A stretch of 64,000 bases of DNA from Oleispira antarctica RB-8 (lineage in GTDB: Bacteria; Pseudomonadota; Gammaproteobacteria; Pseudomonadales; Oceanobacteraceae), in assembly GCA_000967895.1 (NCBI GenBank), contig FO203512.1, positions 1,945,350-2,009,349 of the forward strand, written 5' to 3'. A model generated the notes under the pieces. The model was not told the DNA's origin and ran no database searches. It saw only the letters and a program-made list of their open reading frames with translations. The translations under genes and the position numbers were made by a program. The first letter of the stretch is position 1. Every line of letters begins with the position of its first letter. Below are positions 17,269-25,592 of this stretch, in pieces.

Positions 17269-18450
17269 ATGAAAGCGCGCTTACTCATTATCGATGATGA
17301 GGCAATGGTACGAGACAGTATGGAGGCCTATCTAGAAGATAGCGGTTACACAGTGGTGGCTGTTGATAGTGGCTCTGCTGGACTAGAAGTTTTAGATACG
17401 CAGCAAATTGATTTAATCTTGTGTGATTTGCGCATGCCCAGTTTAGATGGCTTGCAGGTCTTGCAAAAGGTAAAGCAGCGATCGGAAAATATTCCAGTCA
17501 TTGTCGTGTCTGGCGCAGGGGTAATGGACGATGTTGTTCAGGCTCTGCGTTTGGGGGCGAGTGATTATTTAGTCAAGCCGATTATTGATATGGTTATGCT
17601 AGAGCATTCGGTGCAGCGTAACTTAGAGTTGGTGGTCTTAGAGAGGCAGAATGAAAGCTATCGCGATCATTTGGAGTCGGCCAACCGAGAACTGCGCAAT
17701 AGTTTGGATGAATTACGCAGTGATCAACAAGCAGGGCGTAAGGTGCAGATGAAAATGCTGCCAGATTTTGTTGATGAAGGTGGGTTATCATTTCGTCATA
17801 AAATTAGACCTTCATTGATGCTGAGTGGTGATTTTCTTGATTACTTCCCGCTTGATGATAAGCATTATGGTTTTTATATCGCTGATGTGTCCGGTCACGG
17901 CGCGTCGTCGGCTTTTGTTACGGTTCTGCTCAAGAACCTAACGTATCGCTTAAAGCGCAATCTAAAGCGTGGCTCTAGCCAAGATCTATTCCATCCCGTT
18001 AAAGTCCTTGAACGTATTAACCAAGAATTACTCGATACCGAATGTGGAAAGCATTTAACCATTGTGTATGCGGTGCTTAACCTTGAAACGTTGGCCTTAA
18101 ATTACAGCGTGGGTGCGCACTTTCCAATGCCTGTCTTGTTAATTGAAGGTAAGGCCCAATATTTAGAAGGAAGGGGGATGCCGGTTGGTTTATTTCGTGA
18201 TGCACAGTACAGCGAATACCAAATGGATTTGCCCAGAGAATTTACCCTGTCATTATTTTCAGATGGGGTTTTAGAGTTATTGACACAACCTTCTTTGGCA
18301 CAAAAAGAGGAATACCTGCTAAACCTTATAGAACAGGAGGCGGGAAATCATGACGCAATAGTGAAGGCTCTCGCATTAGAAAGTGATGAAGATGTGCCGG
18401 ATGATATTGCACTAATGACCGTCGTTAGGAATGAGTATGCAGTCAGGTAA
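17269..18450 (+). CDS. Response regulator with PP2C-type serine phosphatase output
   Basis: 393 residues from ATG 17269 (GGAG 9 bases upstream; an upstream TTG/ATA extension is not convincing). Domains: receiver (1-120) with phosphoacceptor Asp53 in LILCDLRMPS and Lys in YLVKPI; a coiled coil (about 125-165); an RsbU/SpoIIE-like PP2C phosphatase (about 185-390) with metal-binding Asp in SGDFLDY, DVSGHGAS and LFSDGVLEL all intact. Such proteins dephosphorylate an anti-anti-sigma STAS partner. The next gene encodes a STAS protein and overlaps it by 20 bp, so the two form a phosphorelay-controlled partner-switching pair. Confidence 0.92.
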   Translation: MKARLLIIDDEAMVRDSMEAYLEDSGYTVVAVDSGSAGLEVLDTQQIDLILCDLRMPSLDGLQVLQKVKQRSENIPVIVVSGAGVMDDVVQALRLGASDYLVKPIIDMVMLEHSVQRNLELVVLERQNESYRDHLESANRELRNSLDELRSDQQAGRKVQMKMLPDFVDEGGLSFRHKIRPSLMLSGDFLDYFPLDDKHYGFYIADVSGHGASSAFVTVLLKNLTYRLKRNLKRGSSQDLFHPVKVLERINQELLDTECGKHLTIVYAVLNLETLALNYSVGAHFPMPVLLIEGKAQYLEGRGMPVGLFRDAQYSEYQMDLPREFTLSLFSDGVLELLTQPSLAQKEEYLLNLIEQEAGNHDAIVKALALESDEDVPDDIALMTVVRNEYAVR

Positions 18451-18931
18451 AATTGAAGTTGCGAATAATGAGGGTACATACGTCATTAAGTTAAGTGGTG
18501 ATGTACGTCTCAATCTATGTTCTGCGTTAGAAGACTATCTTGATGATATGTTTCTCGATGAGGCGTTTAAAACTGTACTGATCGATTTGTCGGATGCTGA
18601 GGGAGTCGATAGTACGACCTTGGGTCAGTTGGCTAAAATATCGATTCTCAGTCAAGATCAATTTGGTTTTATGCCCAGTATTATTTCTCCGCGTGAAGAT
18701 ATTACCCGCATACTACTCAGCATGGGATTTGATAAAGTATTTTATTTAATTGGTGAGATGCCTGAGAAAACTTCCGAGTTGAATGAATTAACGTGTGAAA
18801 AAGTTAATGAAGAGGTTATGCGGGATAAAGTAATCGTGGCTCATGAGATTTTAATGAGTTTGAATGATGATAATAAGAATACTTTCCAAGAGCTGGTTGA
18901 TTGTCTGCAAACGAATAATAATAAATTTTAA
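18431..18931 (+). CDS. STAS domain anti-sigma factor antagonist
   Basis: 166 residues. The STAS domain occupies about residues 5-110; the segment IDLSDAEGVDSTTLGQL carries the phosphorylatable Ser61 (or Thr62). A further C-terminal helical extension of about 50 residues is unusual for a plain STAS protein. It is the likely substrate of the upstream PP2C phosphatase, and by family would bind an anti-sigma factor or kinase encoded elsewhere. ATG 18431 and ATG 18437 are both possible; either overlaps the upstream gene. Confidence 0.88.
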   Translation: MSMQSGKIEVANNEGTYVIKLSGDVRLNLCSALEDYLDDMFLDEAFKTVLIDLSDAEGVDSTTLGQLAKISILSQDQFGFMPSIISPREDITRILLSMGFDKVFYLIGEMPEKTSELNELTCEKVNEEVMRDKVIVAHEILMSLNDDNKNTFQELVDCLQTNNNKF

Positions 18932-18949
18932 TAACAAAGAGTCATAGGG

Positions 18950-19987
18950 GTGAGTGTGAAAGTTAAACAAGCTGCAGTTATCGGTGGTGGAAGTTTTGGT
19001 ACCGCCATTGCCAGTATTCTCGCTGCCAACGGTATAGCAACACAGCAATGGATGCGTAACGACGTCGTTGCCACTGCAATTAATGAACAACATGAAAATC
19101 CTCAGTATCTACCCGATGTGAAGCTCGATCCTCGTTTGCATGCGACGACTGATTTAGCCAAAGCCATTACTGGGGCTGAACTTATTTTTGTATCTGTACC
19201 GAGCAAATCTTTTCGCAGTGTAGTGCAGCAGCTTAAGCCTTTTTTAGTTGAAGGGCAGAGCTTGATCAGTACGACGAAAGGGATTGAGCCCGATGGCTTT
19301 AATCTTATGAGTCAGGTTCTCATGGATGAGTGTCCTGGACATTCGGTTGCCGTATTGAGCGGCCCTAATTTAGCGAAAGAGATTGGACGAAAGCAATTAA
19401 CGGCCACGGTGGTTGCTAGCAGCGATGGCGCACTGAGAATTGCCGTACAAGAATCATTAGGGTGTGAATATTTTCGAGTGTATGCCTCAGACGATATGTT
19501 TGGTGTTGAGCTGAGTGGAGCATTGAAAAATATATACGCCATCGTGTCAGGTTTTATCGCGGCGCTGGGGATGGGTGAAAATACCAAGAGTATGATTATT
19601 ACTCGCAGCCTTGCTGAGATGAGTCGTTTTGCCGTGGCTTTAGGGGCGAATCCACTCACTTTCTTGGGTCTTGCTGGTGTGGGCGACTTGGTGGTCACTT
19701 GTATGTCGCCGATGAGTCGGAATTATCGTGTGGGTTATGCCATTGGTGAGGGGCGAACCCTTGATGAAGCGGTTGCTGAATTGGGTGAGGTTGCAGAAGG
19801 TGTGAATACCTTGCGTTATATCAATGCGCAATCTGAGGAGCTTGGTATATATATGCCTTTGGTAAAAGGTGCTTACGCAGTGCTGTTCGCTCATGTTGAC
19901 CCAAGGCTGGTTGCGAAAGAATTAATGACAGGGGAAAATACTTCCGATGTCGAGTTTGCATTAGCTAAATCAGAAATTGGAGAGTAG
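18950..19987 (+). CDS. gpsA: Glycerol-3-phosphate dehydrogenase [NAD(P)+]
   Basis: 345 residues. It reduces dihydroxyacetone phosphate to sn-glycerol 3-phosphate for phospholipid synthesis. The N-terminal NAD(P) site is AVIGGGSFGTAIA; catalytic Lys lies in GALKNIYAI and the substrate loop in NYRVG. E. coli GpsA is 339 residues. The start is GTG 18950 or GTG 18956 (AGGGG favours the latter). It sits 18 bp after the STAS gene and 2 bp before the DUF4389 gene, so it is probably in one transcript through sixA. Confidence 0.96.
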   Translation: MSVKVKQAAVIGGGSFGTAIASILAANGIATQQWMRNDVVATAINEQHENPQYLPDVKLDPRLHATTDLAKAITGAELIFVSVPSKSFRSVVQQLKPFLVEGQSLISTTKGIEPDGFNLMSQVLMDECPGHSVAVLSGPNLAKEIGRKQLTATVVASSDGALRIAVQESLGCEYFRVYASDDMFGVELSGALKNIYAIVSGFIAALGMGENTKSMIITRSLAEMSRFAVALGANPLTFLGLAGVGDLVVTCMSPMSRNYRVGYAIGEGRTLDEAVAELGEVAEGVNTLRYINAQSEELGIYMPLVKGAYAVLFAHVDPRLVAKELMTGENTSDVEFALAKSEIGE

Positions 19988-19989
19988 TT

Positions 19990-20283
19990 ATGAGTGATGT
20001 GAAAAAGAGTTTGTCGTCTGATGCATTTTGGCTAAAGACGTTGTTTATTGTGTTGTTTTCGATTGTATATCGCATTTTGGATATCGTCGTACTGTTGCTT
20101 GTGATCGTACAGTGGGGGTTCAATTTGACCACTGGCAGTGTAAATCCTGCGCTTAATGATTTCAGTGATGGGTTAGCCCGTTATATTGCACAAATTGTGC
20201 GTTATGTGACGGGAAATAATGAAACAAAACCTTTTCCTTTTACCGATTGGCCAACCACAAGAGATCAGCCAACGGAGGAGTAG
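19990..20283 (+). CDS. DUF4389 family membrane protein
   Basis: 97 residues with two closely spaced hydrophobic segments (about 17-50) and a C-terminal cytoplasmic region 'PFPFTDWP' typical of DUF4389. Function unknown. GGAGAG precedes ATG 19990. The gene lies between gpsA (2 bp) and sixA (last base of its TAG is the first base of the sixA GTG). The gpsA-DUF4389-sixA order is a common arrangement in this bacterial group, as far as I recall. Confidence 0.82.
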   Translation: MSDVKKSLSSDAFWLKTLFIVLFSIVYRILDIVVLLLVIVQWGFNLTTGSVNPALNDFSDGLARYIAQIVRYVTGNNETKPFPFTDWPTTRDQPTEE

Positions 20284-20747
20284 TGAAACTCTACTTAATA
20301 CGACACGGCACGGCAGAAGCCGGTGCAGCAGATGATATGAATCGCAACTTAACAGCGCGTGGCGAAAGCCAAGCGCGAGGTGCGGCTAATTGGTTAGCAA
20401 AAAATATCAAAGGCTCTGTGAGTCTCTGGGTTAGTCCATATCTTCGTACGCAGCAAACTGCAGCACCCATTGCTAAGGCTTTGGGTATCGACATTGTTGA
20501 TCATCAATGCTTACAGCCAGAAATGACGCCACAAAAAGTTGTGGATGAATTATGCCAAGAGCAAAAAAATATCATATTGGTGACACACTTGCCCTTGGTG
20601 GGGAGATTAGCTTCGTTGTTAACCGAGGGTGCAATTTTTGATCAGCCTTGGTCACCGGCGGAAATATGGCAGCTTGAAGGTGATGTCTTTGCTGCTGGTT
20701 GTCTAACGAATACCGACGTTTGGTATCCTGTGCTGGATGAAGGTTAG
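20283..20747 (+). CDS. sixA: Phosphohistidine phosphatase SixA
   Basis: 154 residues from GTG 20283, behind GGAGGAG; the open frame extends back to TTG 20247 but family proteins start at MKLYLIRHG. SixA removes phosphate from phosphohistidine (in E. coli, from the NPr/PTS-Ntr system). The catalytic RHG motif is YLIRHGTAEAG, with the second His in LVTHLPLVG and Arg in SPYLRTQQTA. It is translationally coupled to the DUF4389 gene. Confidence 0.92.
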   Translation: MKLYLIRHGTAEAGAADDMNRNLTARGESQARGAANWLAKNIKGSVSLWVSPYLRTQQTAAPIAKALGIDIVDHQCLQPEMTPQKVVDELCQEQKNIILVTHLPLVGRLASLLTEGAIFDQPWSPAEIWQLEGDVFAAGCLTNTDVWYPVLDEG

Positions 20748-20835
20748 CGCCGTTGATGGCGCTCAATCACCTTGTTTCTTTGATGTATTTTGGTAGTTTG
20801 AAGGCTATTTTTTAGCTTACTGTAATATAATTAAC

Positions 20836-21627
20836 ATGAAAGATATTTTGCATTTTTCTCATGCCAACGGATTCCCTGCGGGCAGTTACTCTACTTTACT
20901 TTCTTATTTGTCCGATGATTTTGAAATTGGGATGATCGATCGCTTGGGTCATCATAAAGATTATCCGGTGACCGATAATTGGTCTTTTTTGGTCAAACAA
21001 TTAATTGATTACTTCGAATGTACATATACCCAGCCGGTGTACGCAGTCGGTCATTCTTTGGGTGGCATTCTCAGTATGATGGTTGCGACTCAGCGGCCTG
21101 ATCTAGTGAAAGGGTTGATTATGCTGGACGCACCACTTTTGACTGCATTTGAGGCCCGTAGTTTAACCCTGGTTAAGCGTTTGGGCTGGATGGACAAAGT
21201 AACGCCTTCAGGTCGCACCCTCGGTCGTAAAGAGGAGTGGGGTTCTGTGGAGCAGGCATCGAATTATTTCAGAGGTAAGCGATTGTTTAGTGCTTTTGAT
21301 GAGCGCTGTTTGAATGATTATGTTAATAATGGCACCCAAGACCATGTTGATGGCGGTCGTCGATTGCACTTTAACGTGGAGGCTGAGATCAGTATTTATC
21401 GTACTATTCCTAGTAACTTACACTGCACTAAGCGTTTAAGTATGCCTTCTGCGGTTATTGCGGCTAAGTACAGTGATGTTTTTAAGCGTCGTCATGGGTT
21501 CAAAATGAGTCGTCAATTAGGCATGGATGTGAGCTGGTTGGAAGGTACTCACATGCTCCCATTGGAAAAGCCTGAAGCAACGGCGAAGCTCATCAAACAA
21601 TACATATTATCTTGGCAGGCGCTATGA
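20836..21627 (+). CDS. Alpha/beta hydrolase
   Basis: 263 residues, alpha/beta hydrolase fold. The nucleophile elbow is VGHSLGGILSM (Ser about 78), the oxyanion region is SHANGFPAGSY near the N-terminus, and the last catalytic His lies in EGTHMLPLEKP. The N-terminal HFSHANGFPA pattern marks a group often annotated as hydrolase/esterase of unknown substrate. The start ATG 20836 has a poor ribosome site. A second, unrelated-looking alpha/beta hydrolase follows 49 bp later. Confidence 0.85.
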   Translation: MKDILHFSHANGFPAGSYSTLLSYLSDDFEIGMIDRLGHHKDYPVTDNWSFLVKQLIDYFECTYTQPVYAVGHSLGGILSMMVATQRPDLVKGLIMLDAPLLTAFEARSLTLVKRLGWMDKVTPSGRTLGRKEEWGSVEQASNYFRGKRLFSAFDERCLNDYVNNGTQDHVDGGRRLHFNVEAEISIYRTIPSNLHCTKRLSMPSAVIAAKYSDVFKRRHGFKMSRQLGMDVSWLEGTHMLPLEKPEATAKLIKQYILSWQAL

Positions 21628-21676
21628 ATACGTTTAATTGTGATATTGAGAGAATAGATATTGGGAGAATATTTCA

Positions 21677-22528
21677 ATGAAAGAAACACGGATCTCTCTT
21701 AGCAGTGGTGAATTGGCGATACAGGAATGGGGAAATAGCTCTAAGCCGACCATGATGTGTTTGCATGGTTGGTTGGATAATGGCGCTACGTTCCATCGCT
21801 TGGCGCCTTTGCTGGCGCAAGATTATCATTTGCTGATAGTTGATTTGCCAGGGCATGGTTTGTCAGAGCCACTGGCAGAGGGGGCTCATTATTATATTTG
21901 GCAAAACATAGAAGTCTTGTTTGAGTTATTGACGGTTAAACATTTGGCGAGTGTTCATTTGTTGGGTCATTCTATGGGGGGGGTGGTAGCGAGTATATTT
22001 GCGGGGACGTTTGCCGATAAAGTTTCGTCCTTAGTGCTGCTTGATTCCTTGGGGCCGATGACCTCAACGCCAGAGCAGACTCCGCAGCAATTGGCGAAAG
22101 CCATTATCGATTCACAAAGAACGCCTTCGTCCTTGCGTACTTTTGCGGCGATTGATGATGCCTTAAACGCCCGTAAAAAGTCTTCGCCGGGAATGACGGA
22201 TAATGCATTAAGACCCATTGTTGAACGTAACCTTAAAAGCATTGAAGGCGGTTATTGCTGGCGAACGGATGCGCGCTTGCGCCACACGTCGAAGGTGCGC
22301 TTGGGAGACGATCAAGTCGCGGCTTTTTTAGCGGCTATCACAGCGCCGGTATTGGTTGTTTTGGCAGAGCAGGGCATTGTGCCAAGGGCATGGGTAGAGC
22401 AGCGTATGGGCAGTATTCAACGCGCTCAGTTGGTCTATTTACCTGGGCATCATCACTTTCATGCTGAGCCAGCGCCCGCTGAATCGATTAATGGTCATAT
22501 AAAGCAGTTTTTATCGCTCGACTCTTGA
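21677..22528 (+). CDS. Alpha/beta hydrolase
   Basis: 283 residues. The HGWLDNGATF oxyanion motif, the nucleophile elbow LGHSMGGVVAS (Ser about 98) and a terminal catalytic His in GHHHFHAEP define an alpha/beta hydrolase of the serine-hydrolase-like (SERHL) or haloperoxidase type. Substrate unknown. GGGAGAAT precedes ATG 21677. It lies downstream of the first hydrolase and upstream of the DUF1461 gene with gaps of 49 and 78 bp, so an operon is possible. Confidence 0.86.
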   Translation: MKETRISLSSGELAIQEWGNSSKPTMMCLHGWLDNGATFHRLAPLLAQDYHLLIVDLPGHGLSEPLAEGAHYYIWQNIEVLFELLTVKHLASVHLLGHSMGGVVASIFAGTFADKVSSLVLLDSLGPMTSTPEQTPQQLAKAIIDSQRTPSSLRTFAAIDDALNARKKSSPGMTDNALRPIVERNLKSIEGGYCWRTDARLRHTSKVRLGDDQVAAFLAAITAPVLVVLAEQGIVPRAWVEQRMGSIQRAQLVYLPGHHHFHAEPAPAESINGHIKQFLSLDS

Positions 22529-22606
22529 GCTATAACGTTGAGCTATACTATTGAGTTTAGCGCTTTGTATTAAAAGAGTTAAATCTAAAAACGTATTGAA
22601 GAATTT

Positions 22607-23386
22607 ATGTTTAAAAAAATATTGATCAATGGTCGCGTATTCAGTCTGTTATTACTGGCATTGATCTTGTCCCTGTATGGCGGCTGGATGGTTAATGCAA
22701 AGCTGGGTTACGGGTATGTATGGCTGTACGGCTTTTATGAAACCGAACAGCATATTGCACACTATGCACCGCAAAACCGATTTCGTCAGGGGTTCGAAAG
22801 CACGTCAGTCATTGAGCATAAAAGAGTCTTTCAGCAAATTGTCGACAGTGTGCATGCTAATGGTGAAGGGTTGGTCGATATTACCTATGAATACTCAGGG
22901 CAAACCATTCCGTTATTGCACGAAGCTGAGCGTATTCATCTGCAAGATGTGGCTAATGTTATTAATTTCATTCATGTGTTGGGTTTATTATGCTTATTAC
23001 TCTTCATCGCATGCTTGTGGTGGGAGTATCGTTATCGCTGCAAAACTCCTCTTAATGGTCAGAATAAAAATCTGAACCCATACCGTGCAAGTCCGATAGG
23101 TCTGTTAACTGTTTTTGTGCTCTTGCTGTCGGTAATCACGGGAGCATTTTTGATCTTTGGGGCCAAAGCTATTTTTTATCAAATGCATATCTTGGTCTTC
23201 CCAGATGATCACCAATGGTTTTTCTATTACCAAGACTCATTGATGAGTACGCTGATGAAAGCCCCTGATTTATTTGGCGGTATCGCGGTACAGATCGTCT
23301 TGGTAGGTCTGGTTTTTTATGTCGCTATGTTGTTAGCGATGCGAGAGCTGCTCAGTCAAAAAAGCGTTCGCAGCGGTAAGGTTTAA
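22607..23386 (+). CDS. DUF1461 (TIGR01906) integral membrane protein
   Basis: 259 residues with four transmembrane helices (about 11-30, 121-142, 162-190, 223-245) and a periplasmic loop between the first two. The segments VWLYGFYETEQHI, 'EAERIHLQDVANVINF' and FPDDHQWFFYYQDSL match DUF1461/TIGR01906, a family of unknown function. The start ATG 22607 has only a weak ribosome site. Its stop codon overlaps that of the convergent rluA. Confidence 0.82.
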   Translation: MFKKILINGRVFSLLLLALILSLYGGWMVNAKLGYGYVWLYGFYETEQHIAHYAPQNRFRQGFESTSVIEHKRVFQQIVDSVHANGEGLVDITYEYSGQTIPLLHEAERIHLQDVANVINFIHVLGLLCLLLFIACLWWEYRYRCKTPLNGQNKNLNPYRASPIGLLTVFVLLLSVITGAFLIFGAKAIFYQMHILVFPDDHQWFFYYQDSLMSTLMKAPDLFGGIAVQIVLVGLVFYVAMLLAMRELLSQKSVRSGKV

Positions 23387-24006
23387 AAAGGAACGGGGCT
23401 GGTAAATGTCAATCTTTCTAAGCTGTTTGGGTGTGTAATTGTTAATGATTGCGCATGTAAACAAAGGTGCTTAGTGGCAGCTTGCGATTCTGAGGTGCCA
23501 TATAAGTTGTCTCCTAAAATAGGATGGCCTAACGCGTCGCAGTGAATTCTTAATTGATGAGATCGGCCAGTAACAGGAATCAGCTCTACGCGAGTGCTGT
23601 TGTCTTCATACCCCATTACCCGCCAGCGGGTCAGTGATTTTTTTCCAAACTCATAGCATACCATTTGTTTAGGACGATTCGGCCAGTCACAGCGCATAGG
23701 AAGGTTGATGGCGCCTTTCGTTGGCGTCAGTCGCCCAGCAATGATCGCTTGGTAAGACTTTTCTGTTTGGCGGTGTTGAAATTGCTGCTGTAAATGCCGC
23801 AAAGCTTCTTTATTACGGGCGAATACGATAATGCCTGATGTCGCCATATCTAAGCGATGCACAATATGAACTTCTTCGAATTGTAAGGTTAGGCGGTGAT
23901 AAACCGAGTCGAGTTTTTCAGGCCCGCGGCCAGGCACGCTGAGTAAGTCGGAGTCTTTATCGACGATAATAATATCGGTATCTTGGAATAAAATAGTGAG
24001 GGTCAT
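23383..24006 (-). CDS. rluA: Dual-specificity RNA pseudouridine synthase RluA
   Basis: 207 residues (E. coli RluA 219). It isomerises U746 of 23S rRNA and U32 of several tRNAs. The catalytic motif is HRLDMATSGIIVFA, with the Asp nucleophile; LLSVPGRGPEKLDSVYHR at the N-terminus and 'CDWPNRPKQMVCYEFGKK' plus ITGRSHQLRIH-like 'VTGRSHQLRIH' are RluA-specific. No S4 domain, as expected for RluA. The start codon is ATG 24006. Confidence 0.94.
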   Translation of the reverse strand: MTLTILFQDTDIIIVDKDSDLLSVPGRGPEKLDSVYHRLTLQFEEVHIVHRLDMATSGIIVFARNKEALRHLQQQFQHRQTEKSYQAIIAGRLTPTKGAINLPMRCDWPNRPKQMVCYEFGKKSLTRWRVMGYEDNSTRVELIPVTGRSHQLRIHCDALGHPILGDNLYGTSESQAATKHLCLHAQSLTITHPNSLERLTFTSPVPF

Positions 24007-24163
24007 ACACGGTAAGCTGCGTTAATTAGCCAGGTTGATCTGTTAATGAGTTTCTAGTGTCAGAAATTTCTAGTTAAGAGATCAGTCTAGCTTAAAATAG
24101 GTAAGAGGATTTAAGGATTAGCTTCAACTTAAAAGTCTGAGTAAGCTTAAGGCCTGAATAAGT

Positions 24164-25483
24164 TTAAATCGCTGGGTAGTGGTGTTTCTTTAATATTTCT
24201 TGATAGCTACCATCTTGTTTCATTTCGGCTAGAGCCTTGTTAAAAGCTTCAGCAATTGCCTGGTGGTCAGTGCGTAGTTTACTAATGGTTACGTGCAGTC
24301 CGCGTTGAATAAGGGTTGGCATGACTTCTAAGTGATCAGCAATGTTTTTGGTGTTATTTAAGCTATTCTGAGCGGTCCAGTGATCCAGTAGTGCGATGTC
24401 GGTACTTTTATTTGCCACGTCACGGATCATTTGCGTGCAATATTTGTAAAAATTCAACGAGACGAGAGGGGCAATTTCAGAGAAATAATCTCCATAACCA
24501 TAATCTTTGAATACGGCTAAGCGATAACCACGTTTGTCGATGTACGTCTTAAATTCAGCAGGGGTTGAATAGGTTAATTTATCTAACTTACGCTTGATAA
24601 TAACCAAGTCATTATTGAGGTAGGCATCTGTGAATTGGGTTTCGCGAGCGCGAGTTTGGTTATACCAAGAAGCCGCCGACATATCGATGCTGCCAGCTTC
24701 CATTTCTTCAGTTACGCGCTGCCAAGGCATGAATTCCATTTCTACTTGATAGCCTGCGCGGGTAAATACTTCAGTTACTATATTAACGGCTAAACCATTG
24801 GCTGGTAATTGATTGCTGATGTAGGGCTCCCAGCTATGCCCTGCCATCTTTAGTATGGGGGTCTCACTTTTGTATTCGGCCGCGAGTAGGGAAATGGCTT
24901 GTGCTAAACCATGTTGATCAATGCTTTGATTGAACTGGTCGCGAAAGCTTTTAACAAGACTGACGCCTTCAATAACCGCATCATAAGTAAGCCATTGACC
25001 TTTTTTATTAAATAACTTGTACGTGACATTGATCACAGGAGCGCCGATACGTTGAATCTCACTTTTCACCAGCGCTCTGTTGCCTGTTTTACTAAACTTG
25101 GCATCGTCGAAAATGATCATCTCACCATTAAAAGCTTTAAACGCTCCAGCGTAAGTGCGAATGACTTTATGCTTAAACGCATCAATAAATTGCTTCTTTT
25201 GGGCGTCTGAGGTTTTTTTCCAGTTTTTGGCGAGGACTTTTCTTGCCATATAAACATGGTCAACGACGGGCAGTAATAACTCATCAACTAGGTGTTCAAC
25301 ATAATAGCTTTGGGTGTTTACTTTTTCTTTGTCGGTAATAAGACGCTGAGTCATTTTTGACGCAGCATCCTCAACGACCTTCCGGGGGCCATCGGCGGCT
25401 AACGATAGAGAACTTATCAGTAAAAAAGCGATTAGGGTCATGGTTCGTACAATGTGCTGGCTTAGTGTAATCAGACTTGGCAT
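24164..25483 (-). CDS. MlaC-like domain fused to a family 3 solute-binding protein
   Basis: 439 residues from ATG 25483 (AGGAG 9 bases upstream; ATG 25489 would be too close). A signal peptide ends SLSLAADG. Residues about 33-200 look like MlaC/Ttg2D: 'LLLPVVDHVYMARKVLAKNW', then WKKTSDAQKKQFIDAF, then YDAVIEGVSLVKSFRDQF. Residues about 208-437 are a bacterial extracellular solute-binding domain of the PBPb type: HSWEPYISNQLPANGLAVNI, PWQRVTEEMEAGSIDMSAA and a C-terminal 'DGSYQEILKKHHY'. MlaC carries phospholipids across the periplasm; the second domain usually binds amino acids or small polar ligands. The frame is continuous, so the fusion is real in this sequence. Function is unknown. Confidence 0.85.
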   Translation of the reverse strand: MPSLITLSQHIVRTMTLIAFLLISSLSLAADGPRKVVEDAASKMTQRLITDKEKVNTQSYYVEHLVDELLLPVVDHVYMARKVLAKNWKKTSDAQKKQFIDAFKHKVIRTYAGAFKAFNGEMIIFDDAKFSKTGNRALVKSEIQRIGAPVINVTYKLFNKKGQWLTYDAVIEGVSLVKSFRDQFNQSIDQHGLAQAISLLAAEYKSETPILKMAGHSWEPYISNQLPANGLAVNIVTEVFTRAGYQVEMEFMPWQRVTEEMEAGSIDMSAASWYNQTRARETQFTDAYLNNDLVIIKRKLDKLTYSTPAEFKTYIDKRGYRLAVFKDYGYGDYFSEIAPLVSLNFYKYCTQMIRDVANKSTDIALLDHWTAQNSLNNTKNIADHLEVMPTLIQRGLHVTISKLRTDHQAIAEAFNKALAEMKQDGSYQEILKKHHYPAI

Positions 25484-25592
25484 TAACATAAGCTCCTTTA
25501 AATGCTGAGAGTATCAAGCTATTACTATAGTGATACCTACGCTACTTGCCAAGTTGATTAAGTGTTGATTAAGAATTCATTCGCGACATCGA

